Shown in pieces: positions 55,557-64,000 of a DNA stretch of 64,000 bases. The position numbers and the translations under genes are program-made. Position 1 is the stretch's first letter. The number at the start of each line of letters is the position of its first letter. Source of the stretch: Cordia subcordata (Eukaryota; Streptophyta; Magnoliopsida; Boraginales; Cordiaceae); assembly GCA_028554755.1 (NCBI GenBank), contig JAPTOF010000010.1, positions 6,360,001-6,424,000 of the forward strand, given 5' to 3'. The notes under the pieces are model-generated. The model was not told the origin of the DNA, did not search any database, and was given only the letters and a program-made list of their open reading frames with translations.

Positions 55557-58407
55557 TATAAATTACTGACGGATTTGTGATGAAAATTAATTTAACTATA
55601 TATGCAATTTTTCATAATGGGTTTGGTGACTGATTTGTGATCAAAATCATTTTTGTCAATAATTCGGTCATTAATCTGTCACTAATCATAGTGACTGATT
55701 TTGTACATCACTAATTTTTTGTTACTAAAGTCTTGTTTTCTTGTAGTGATTTGTTTGGCTTTGAAACGATTTGTTGTAGAATAATCATGTGATATTGTCA
55801 GCATATGATGTTTGTTGTTGTTTTAGGGCAACGTGGGGATGATATTTACAAGGGGTGACTTGAAGGAAGTACGTGAAGAGGTTGGCAAATATAAGGTGAG
55901 CGGATCAACAAGTGTTACTTAGATATATGATTAACATGCTCATATTTGAATTTTCATGCATATTTTTATGTTTTTTTTTTCTAATTAAGTAAGCAATTGC
56001 ATCTAGACCCTTTGAATGCAAGAAATCTCCAAATTAATTCTCGATATATGATGTAACGTATAATATATCTTTTTGAAAAGTATGTGAAATGGTTTAGGTC
56101 TTCTTTACAATTAGGAAAAGAAAGCCATACAATTAAGAAAATATCACGTTCTATCAAGGTTAATACTAAACACGTGTATGTCGTTTGTTTTGAAATTTTT
56201 TAAGATATGTATGAAATTCTTTTATCAGATGGTATTTGATTTCTCTTTGGTCTTCCAAAAATTTCTCTGTGGATATTTAATAACACTAGAATTTTACGGA
56301 GCCTTTTCTGTCGGGGAATTTGCACTTCCGTATATGTAACAATTATTGTCTTTCAGTGTCAAACTTAATCTGAAATTCATTAATTTTTTTCTTTCAAATA
56401 TTCTTGTTGTAAGTAATTATTCTTTTTGGTACTTATGCGTTTTTTTTCTTATCTATAAATTGCATGTTATTTATTATCATGTTTTAGACACCTCCTGTAT
56501 TTTCCTCTTTTTTTTTTTCTTTTGAAAAAAGACTCTTCACTAAGAAAAAATTGATCCAAACAAGCCTACCATTTTGTACTCCAGTCTTATTTTAATTATC
56601 TTCTCCAATATGTACCTTTAATTCGCAATATTTCGCAACATCACCCTCATGTGAATAAGGACTATTATGGAATTGATATATGCTGCAATTGACTACATAG
56701 TTTCTGGCGGATGATTAATATACATATATCGATTTTACTAGTTCATTCTCTTACCCCACCCTTAATCTAACCTTCATCTCTCTTGAAAATAGAACCTAAG
56801 TCATTACTCTTAAAGAAAATAGTCTCATCCACTTAACTTATTTACTTAACGTACCCCAATATTTTATTAATACACGTTCGTATTATTTTGAATAAGTTTG
56901 TCATATTGAATCTAACTCTACTTGCCTTTCTTTTTTGTCCCCCTCACTATGAATAGGTCGGAGCTCCTGCTCGTGTTGGCTTGGTAGCTCCAATCGATGT
57001 GGTTGTTCCACCAGGCAACACTGGACTTGATCCATCACAAACCTCTTTCTTCCAGGTGACATTTTACATCTGTTTGATACTGTGTTGATCTTAGAGCAAC
57101 AGTAGTTAGACATGGATCTAGAATATTTTTTTAAACGCAGATTATAACACGTAATTCAATAGGAATACTTTTCTTTTGTTCGGTAAAATGCATTTTATCC
57201 TTCTTTCTCCTTTGATTCTATCAAATTCACATAAAAACTCACCAATATCCCCCTATGCCATAAAAAACTAATGTTGAACATCCAGCCGGGATAAAATGCG
57301 TTTTACTTCTTTTTTTGGGAAGGAAGGAGTACAAAATTAGAGTTTTTCTAAATATCTTTCCAGGTTCTTAACATTCCCACAAAGATTAACAAGGGAACAG
57401 TTGAAATCATCACCCCAGTGGAGCTGATCAAGAAGGGTGAAAAAGTGGGATCATCTGAGGCTGCTTTGCTATCCAAGCTTGGGATCAGGCCTTTCTCCTA
57501 TGGCCTCATCGTGCTGTCCGTTTACGACAACGGATCCGTTTTCAGCCCGGAAGTTCTCGACTTGACAGACGAGGATCTTGTCGAGAAATTCGCCACCGGT
57601 GTGTCTGTGGCAACCTCATTGGCGTTGGCGATCGCTTACCCAACCTTGGCTGCTGCACCCCACATGGTTATAGATGGCTACAAAAATCTGTTGGCTGTTG
57701 CTCTTGATAGCGAATACTCCTTCCCACTTGCTGATAAAGTTAAAAAGTATCTCAAGGTATGTATATAGACATGGTAGCATTAGAGGGTAATTAAAAGGAA
57801 AGGAAAGTTTTTCTCTACTTATAAGTAGAGAAAAAAAATTACTTATCAGGTTTATAAGTTGGTTGTCGAGCTCCGCTAAGATTTCTCTTGTCGGAAAAAA
57901 AAAATTACAAGTGCGGTAAAATATGCTTATCTGTTTATAAGTAAGTTAAGAAGTAACTAACACCACACTTACTTGTTCTTTACGTACCTGCGTATAAATA
58001 ATATGATTTGATTAAATAAAAGGATAATTTTACTCTTTAGAAAAAAGAAAAATTTGACTCTCTTACCTTAATAATAAAAGGTCATTTTTAGTCATTTTAA
58101 CATATATTATTATTTATATGCATATGTTTTATCAAACATGTCAATAACTTATAAAAGCATTTTATTCAAATACTTCTCTGTTTATTTGTCATTTCTTTAT
58201 AAGTATCAAAAGTCGCTTATAAGCATCAAGCTTATAAGATTATTGATGGTAAAATTGTTGTTGCAGGATCCAAGTAAGTTTGCTGTTGCAGTGGTTGAAA
58301 CTACGGTTGCTAATGCGGGTGCTTCCGCGGTGGAGGAAGAGAAGAAAGAGGAGCCTGCGGAAGCGTCTGATGAAGACGAAGACATGTGTTTTAGTCTTTT
58401 CGATTAG
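55238..58407 (+). CDS. RPP0: 60S acidic ribosomal protein P0 (uL10), five exons
   Basis: Exons 55238-55495, 55827-55895, 56957-57055, 57364-57756 and 58267-58407, all joined between codons with GT-AG introns, give 319 residues, a normal length for plant P0. P0 forms the base of the ribosomal stalk: its N-terminal domain binds 28S rRNA at the GTPase centre, its middle part binds P1/P2 dimers, and its acidic tail contacts elongation factors. Visible landmarks are [73 protein letters not shown], the [20 protein letters not shown] stretch and GIRPFSYG, then the Glu/Lys hinge EEEKKEEP and tail. The invariant tail MGF(G/S)LFD reads MCFSLFD here (codon tgt for ggt at 58387-58389), while the rest is conserved. 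The ATG at 55238 has aca before it and gcc after it. A TTG two codons upstream extends the frame but is not the start. Confidence 0.95.
55560..55748 (-). mobile_element. CACTA-type remnant in P0 intron 1
   Basis: Intron 1 contains repeated gactgatttgtgat(c/g)aaaat motifs and closes with gttttcttgtagtg (complement cactacaagaaaac), a CACTA-type terminus. The other end is not recognisable and may have been lost in the (AC)n(AT)n tract at 55526-55558. Confidence 0.5.
57780..58250. repeat. TTATAAGC-rich MITE sequence in P0 intron 4
   Basis: The intron holds an 11-base palindromic hairpin (ttttctctacttataagtagagaaaa, about 57809-57834) and numerous cttataa/ttataag motifs up to tataagcatcaagcttataag (about 58220). 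The pattern matches 63290-63770 and 54340-54595. The splice sites of the intron are unaffected. Confidence 0.5.
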
Positions 58408-58765
58408 GTTTTACGTTAATTTACAGCCAAAAAAATCATTTTCCACGTTTACCAAGACGGTTTTTTGTGTCACTGAAACTAGATTATGAATCCTGACTGT
58501 TCTATTTTGTTGCTTTAATTCAACTATAAGGATAATATATGATTTCAAAATCGTTTTGCTAATCTCTGTTGCTGATTGTGTTTCAGTTCGGATAGAAAAC
58601 TACTTGTGCTAGCTCTAATTAGAGTGCAAGGGTTATGTCAAGTCTCTGAATTAACTTCGGGATAAAGAAAAAATCGCGTCGAAGTTGGATTGCTACTTGA
58701 GGACAGGATCTAAAGTCAACGCTCAATCACAACTGTGGTCGAGTGCATTTGGTCACTTAGAATAA
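58408..58765. other. 3' flank of the P0 gene
   Basis: 3' untranslated sequence and flank, with a t-rich stretch near 58500 and ataatatatgat as a possible poly(A) region. No further gene seen. Confidence 0.5.
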
Positions 58766-58769
58766 TTCT

Positions 58770-59040
58770 CGAGCAGTCGCTTTAGGATACCCCAATGGTA
58801 AGAACTGGAGACGAATACGGCTCATAACCTAGGTTCGAATCCAATCTATTGATGTGGATTAAGCGCTCCCGATTTGAATCCAGTCCACTATCATAAGTTT
58901 AGTGTCCTCAACTTACATGGTGCATAGTAAAGGGAACGTACTGTGTACCCGGTGTTTGCCAGTTGGTGATCGGGTTCTGCCGGGTATACTAGTAGTCAGA
59001 TTCCACCAACTAAAGTTCCTTTGTCATAAAAAATAATAAT
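58770..59040 (+). mobile_element. tRNA-derived SINE
   Basis: A B box ggttcgaatcc lies at 58832-58842, preceded by a degenerate A-box region (taccccaatggtaag, about 58788-58802). The body has gtggattaagcgctcccgat and ends gtagtcagattccaccaac, then an A/AAT-rich tail (59020-59040). The arrangement resembles the widespread plant Au-type SINEs. Ends are approximate. Confidence 0.55.
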
Positions 59041-59133
59041 AAGTTTCTAGCAAATATTTATATATTTATATTTTATCATTGACATAAACTAAAAATTATA
59101 TAATTTAATTACTTTTTCCAAGCATTACATGGG

Positions 59134-59627
59134 TAGAAGTGGCAAATGGGTACCCGCGGGTCAACCCGACCCGTTTACGGGTGGTTTGGCAGGTTGGCGG
59201 GTCGGGGTCAGGTTGACCCGTTTAATAAACGGGTCAGGGGTATTAAACCCTAAACCGACCCTAATGGGTTGGTGGGTTAGGTGGGTTATTATAGCGGGTT
59301 AGACGGGTCTCTTTGGTGGGTTCGCGGGTCATTTTTGACGGGTTTGCGGGTCACTTTAGCGGGTTAGGCAGGTTAGGCGAGTTCATGGGGTCGTTTTTGC
59401 ATGTTTCGCGGGTTGGCGGGTCATTTTAGAGGGTTGGCGGGTTATGCGGGTCATTTTGACGGGTTCGCTGGTCACCCGCGGGTTGACCCAACCCAACCCG
59501 CCAATTTGGCAGGTCAGGTCGGGTCAGCCCGTTTATCTGGCGAGTCAATAAATCATCAACCCTAACCCTATTTTTTGGCGAGTTAGACGGGTCGACCCGC
59601 GGGTCTCAACCCGTTTTGCCACCTCTA
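59134..59627. mobile_element. Non-autonomous hAT element, 494 bp, perfect 8-bp target duplication
   Basis: Starts tagaagtggcaaatgggt and ends acccgttttgccacctcta, inverted to each other. Flanked by tacatggg at 59126-59133 and again at 59628-59635, as expected for the hAT superfamily. The interior is almost entirely made of gggtt/gggtc/acccg motifs (gcgggttgacccg type), making it far more GC-rich than the surroundings. No coding frame. Confidence 0.88.
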
Positions 59628-59635
59628 TACATGGG

Positions 59636-60676
59636 TTATAAACTAGTTTTTATAAAAGAGAAAACAGTGTTAACTAATTTTGTTGTGTCCGTAACAAGAA
59701 AATTATCAAGATAGAGGCCGGCAATTTTTATCTATAAATCCACTAGATGAAGCAAGAGTGCTGTTGGATGTTGTTTCGTACCTTTTCGCCTCTTTGAAGA
59801 TCGATTTAAAGTGAACGTGAACATGTAAGAAAAAAAGAAAAAAGAAAGAGAAAGGACATTAGTGTATCACATTCCTATGTTTTTCCTAGAAATTTTTCCA
59901 AAGCGTTTTTGAAATTAACATCTTAATTCAAACATGTTAAGAAAAGATGAAGTTTCACATTTTTAATCTGTGAATACTTCTCTTTTTTTTTTTAAAAAAA
60001 AAAGGATATGTAGTTCTATCTTTTTCATTATTCTCAAGAGCCAAGCGAATTTCATGGACTGTATTTTCCCCTCTTACTATAACATACCATAAAGTACAAG
60101 CGGATAATCCGAGCTTGAAATCGAGATAATTAGTATTGTAAATTTAAAAAATGATAATCAATTTTGTAAGTTATTCTGTCAAGTCCCAAGCCTAGAATCG
60201 GATATCTAGTTTGTAACCAATTTTAGATATTATTCTGTCACGCTAAAAGCATAAAATCTCATTCATTCAAGCAAAACTAAAGCTCTAAGCTTAAACAATA
60301 ATTGTTTGGGTCGTCTCAAATTAACTATCTCAAAATAATTAACTCAAGTTCTTTAAACTCACAACGCTTACCCTATAAACCACATATTTCACACTTCTCC
60401 CGTCATATTTTAGGACTCTCCACGCTTGTAACGTGATTTTGTCTTGACAGTTCCTCTTTGTTGATACTAAATATATAATTTAAGAATATTATTACATATG
60501 ATCCCTTCATTCTTTCATCATTTATTTTATAATAAAATACTTATGTCGACCAGGAAACCCAATTAATTAGTAAACCCCAGATGCAGCTGTACAATCTAAT
60601 ACTGAATTAGTTAGATAACTCAACCTAGAATACTCGAATCCGATCATGAGCAATGTTTTCCTCGTGCGTACTCTTA
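59636..60676. other. Intergenic sequence, no gene seen
   Basis: AT-rich, no coding frames, no recognised element ends. Confidence 0.55.
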
Positions 60677-60933
60677 GGGCCCATTTAAATTGGCTTTTTT
60701 TAATAGTATTTTTTTAATAGCTTTTGAAAAATAGTTTTTTTAAAAAAAAATTGAAAATTTTGACTTCTAAAAAAAATTGTATTTGAGCTTTTTTCAGAGT
60801 TTCAGCTTTTTTAGAAACCCAATCAAATAGTTAATGTAAATTTAATATAACTTTTTTAAAAAAAAAAGTAACTTTTTTTAAAAAAAAAGTGTCTTTTTCT
60901 TAAAAAAAAAAAAAAAACCAATCCAAATAGGCC
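60677..60933. mobile_element. MITE, about 257 bp
   Basis: gggcccatttaaattggctt at the left is the inverse of aaccaatccaaataggcc at the right. Flanks are tta and ttg, a possible decayed 3-bp duplication. Long A runs occupy its right half. Confidence 0.6.
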
Positions 60934-61408
60934 TTGTTGCTACTGGGGTGCTTCTATTGTGTCCTATATAATAGAATTGTTATCTGATATATGAAATATA
61001 TGACTTTTTTTATGACGTTAATTCATAAATTCTTATTATGTAAGGAAGGGATGAAAAGATGGTACAAATCATTGGTCATAATTTAGTCCAATCATAGAAG
61101 GAAATAGAGTAGTACTTCTTTAAGAGGGTGTGTCACGTGTATTCTCAGTTAATGAAAAAAATAAATTCGAGTGGGAAGAAATACGAGAAACGTGGGATGC
61201 GCGTTTTAGTGTTTCTTTCTTTTCTTTCGCCATAGGGGGGCTGATGTTAGAATTACAACGACTTTCTAGACATATCAAACAAGCTTATCGTCATTGCTTC
61301 ACACTCATATGTGACTCATCCGGTCCATTCAACACCCAGCAGAAATGGAAATTCCTTTGTTTTTTATTTACTAGCTTGAGTATTAGAGCTAAATATTTTT
61401 GATCGGTA

Positions 61409-61812
61409 CTACACAAGAAAAAGGGAGGAATAGGCAACAGTTTAGGTACTAACGGTTTACGACAACTGCTGTGAATAGTGTAGTGCTCAACACGTATAGC
61501 AGCGGAGTAGTTTAAGCATTGCAAGATTGCCGGCGCAGTTCTCACAAGAACTGTCTCTAATAACCTTATGCAAGATTTGGAGCTTACGTCTTTGTCATGG
61601 ACGGTAGTTCTACTAAATGATGTGTATTAGCGGAATTTATAACCACCGTCGTCTATTAATTGTCGGCGTTTTATATAAACTACCACTCCAATCATAGGCG
61701 ACGGCAATTGTTTTGGCGTTTGGGTAAAGAGTTGCCTATTAATTACCGACGAATAGAAACCGCCGCTACTAGGGGCCAAGAACCGCTGCCAATGTCTTAG
61801 TTTCTTGTAGTG
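61409..61812. mobile_element. Non-autonomous CACTA-type element, 404 bp
   Basis: Left end ctacacaagaaaaag, right end cttagtttcttgtagtg (complement cactacaagaaacta). gta stands directly outside both ends (61406-61408 and 61813-61815), matching a 3-bp target duplication, although the first two bases of the left terminus differ from the canonical cacta. The interior has short gccg/cggc-rich inverted motifs. No transposase. Confidence 0.65.
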
Positions 61813-61815
61813 GTA

Positions 61816-63289
61816 CTACACCATATTCTAAGTGCACCTTGTCCTCTTTACTCTTTTATGATAGGCTGTTTATGCCAACTTCGTTTGAACTATGGATTCC
61901 GATGGTCGAATTCATGATTGAAAATTTTGTATATTGATACATTATAACTTTTGAATTTCTTGTCAATTAGTCGAAAATTGTGTACCTGGTTATCACAAAT
62001 ATTCCTGACCATAGAAAAATGACTTTGGAAAATATATGTCAAGACGACAAGATCAAATCTTTCTCTAACTTTGTTTAAGTTGTTATATCATTTTCATATG
62101 AACACATTAATTAATAATGTGTTGAACAAGTCATAAAAACTTAAATGCAATGATGCAAGCACTTATTCAATTTTTCAAATTGCAATAATGGCAAACAATA
62201 TGAATTGTAGTAGTAAAATTTCCATAAGTTGGTCTTAGCATCTTATGACTTTCCACGGACGCATTAATTATAAAATAAAATTAACATTTTAAAGTATTAA
62301 TTTTCCTGTGTCTGTATTGTTATTTTTTGTCACCTAAAGGATTTCTAAACTCCCTCAATTTGAACACATTTTTTTCTTCATTAAAGAAAAAAAGAGTTTC
62401 CTTTTAACCAAAGGAGGAGACAGATTGAGTATCTGCTGTAAGGACTAGTCTGATGTTGAAGACAATAAGATTTGCTTTTTCAATTATTACTGTATCACAG
62501 ATTGCACTAGCAATGAAGATCGCATCATTTTTTCTTATTTTTCCATTCGAGAGAAAGGTCAAAAGTTAGCTATTCATACTTATAACTATTGAAAATACTA
62601 TTGAGAATTGATCTCGAGATCTATTCTATAGAAATAGAAAAAAAAACATTATTTTAGACTATTAGGTATGTAGTAATAATTAACAATGATGTAGTCCGTC
62701 ATTTAACATACCTATACATGTCAAGAAGTTAGGCATGTTGGATAATTAGCAACGATGTAGTCCATCATTAACGTGCCTACATAAACGTGTCGAGAAGTCC
62801 AAACTTATTTATGAATTAGGGCCACAAGTGGGAGTCTAGCTGCACGCACAGCCCTACAGCACCTACCGTTTTTAAGATGCCGTATTCTTGTTCTCCATAG
62901 AAATCCGAGACCACAAACAAACTGATCGGTACACACATAACAACTAAATAATGAATTGGTGATTAGTAATGAGCCTAAGTCTGGGACCATGTCCTACTAA
63001 AATTGAAAATGTGGATGCCATTATTATATGAAGTTTGTGGGCGTTTTGAGAAGTATAGCTTGATAAGTTAATAAGATGGTTAATTATTGAAAATGAGATA
63101 ACATCTCAAAAAATTAAAAAATAAAATAAGTTATTATGTTAATGAATTTTTACCATATTGATATAGTTAATAGTTTTACTATATTGAAAAAAAGATATAT
63201 AGTTAATAGTTTTACTATATTGAAAAAAAGATAACACCTAAATCAAACTAATAAGAACCTTGGCGAACCGTGTTACTAACAAACAGAAA
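61816..63289. other. Intergenic sequence, no gene seen
   Basis: No coding frame. Two imperfect local duplications are visible: a unit around gatgtagtcc(g/a)tcatt (62690 and 62754) and a 36-base direct repeat around agttaatagttttactatat (63165-63230). Confidence 0.55.
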
Positions 63290-63770
63290 AATAAATGTTA
63301 CTTGTTCGGCAAACTTTGTTTATAAACGAGTAAAATTGGCTTATAAGCAATTAGAAAAGAGTACCAATCCCCTAATCTCTTTTTAGTTACTTATAAGCAA
63401 TGAAAGTTGACCAAATAAAGTTATCTTTATGCATGGTCCTTAAAAACACAAAAATAACTGCTCCTTAATTAATGAATATCATTTTTAATTATTTTAACGA
63501 ACGTTGTTGCTTATAAGCATATGTTTACCAAACATGTCAACAACTTATAAGTACATTTTATCCATATATTTCTTTGTTTATTTATTGTTTACTTATAAGC
63601 ATCAAAAGTTACTTATAAGCATCAATTACTTATAAGCAACTTAAAAAAAGTAATGCTAAACACCCTCTTTAAGGCTTATAAATATTAAATAATAAAAAGT
63701 ATGTAACGAATACTTTTCTTTAAATGTTTATAAGCACTTAAATAAGCAAAGCCAAACAGCCTCTAGTGAT
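63290..63770. mobile_element. TTATAAGC-rich MITE
   Basis: Between about ttgttcggcaaactttg at the left and gcaaagccaaacagcctc at the right the sequence is filled with ttataagc and gcttataa motifs. The right end resembles the caaac-type termini of the other MITEs. Ends approximate; no coding content. Confidence 0.55.
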
Positions 63771-64000
63771 CACATAGTTTGCTTACCTTAAAATTAATAA
63801 TAATAATAACAACATCGGGTGTTAGTGTTACCAATGTTGCCAATAGTCCAATACTATATTGAGAAAGCAACAAACTATTATGGTAGTGAAGACACTAGAT
63901 GTGCCCCAAAAATTCCTGGTACACTCTTGGATATATCACTGAATGAACCAAAAAATATTCAATTCTGTAACTAAACGGATACTATATCAAATTGTAAGAA

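Noticed and set aside
61130..61402. Plus-strand frame of 90 codons
   Set aside because: No recognisable motif, no promoter-like or splice context, and its end overlaps the edge of a CACTA-type element.
1..64000. tRNA, rRNA or microRNA genes
   Set aside because: No cloverleaf with intact A and B boxes outside SINE-like repeats and no rRNA similarity was seen; microRNA hairpins cannot be told from the many MITE palindromes by eye.

Overview
The window is nuclear DNA of a flowering plant. The genes are split by GT-AG introns, and the type III polyketide synthase (PKS) genes carry their single intron inside the Cys60 codon, as chalcone synthase (CHS) genes do. The ribosomal P0 protein is of plant type, and the repeats are plant families: Copia, PMD-carrying Mutator (MULE), Helitron, CACTA, hAT, Tourist-like MITEs and L1 LINEs. 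Sequence style suggests a eudicot, but the species cannot be named from the sequence and a non-eudicot is not excluded. The DNA is very AT-rich and mostly repeats.

Layout. 1-1.5 kb: nothing recognised. 1.5-8.0 kb: a decayed MULE carrying a plant-mobile-domain (PMD) gene, an internally deleted transposase on the other strand, and a nested LTR-like insert. 8.2-47.1 kb: a tandem array of CHS-like genes. It holds PKS copy 1 (10965-13057, open but lacking catalytic Cys and His), PKS copy 2 (31392-34952, a pseudogene with at least three disabling lesions), a fourth locus of which only the 5' flank and intron survive (36.3-39.5 kb), and PKS copy 3 (45015-46997, intact, catalytic triad kept, substrate pocket changed). 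Between them lie two Copia elements (16.3-20.4 kb and 25.9-31.2 kb), a Copia integrase scrap (14.6-15.6 kb), two duplicated solo LTRs, Mutator-type MITEs, and a Helitron beside plastid ycf2 scraps inside the copy 2 intron. 47.3-49.9 kb: 3' parts of two L1-type LINEs. 51.7-55.0 kb: a MITE cluster. 55.2-58.4 kb: a complete five-exon gene for ribosomal stalk protein P0. 58.4-64 kb: SINE, hAT, CACTA and MITE insertions with no gene.

History read from shared and empty insertion sites: copies 2 and 3 share a 250-bp MITE and a solo LTR upstream, while copy 1 and the intron-only relic lack that MITE (empty target sites visible at 8224 and 36287). The relic intron is closest to that of copy 1. The array therefore looks like two older lineages (copy 1 with the relic; copy 2 with copy 3), the second duplicated more recently. 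After that, copy 2 received a Copia element in its promoter (the empty site survives upstream of copy 3) and decayed.

Function: copy 3 is the one credible active enzyme of the array, probably a CHS-fold PKS with non-CHS specificity. Copy 1 encodes a full-length fold that should not condense malonyl units. P0 is an unrelated housekeeping gene.
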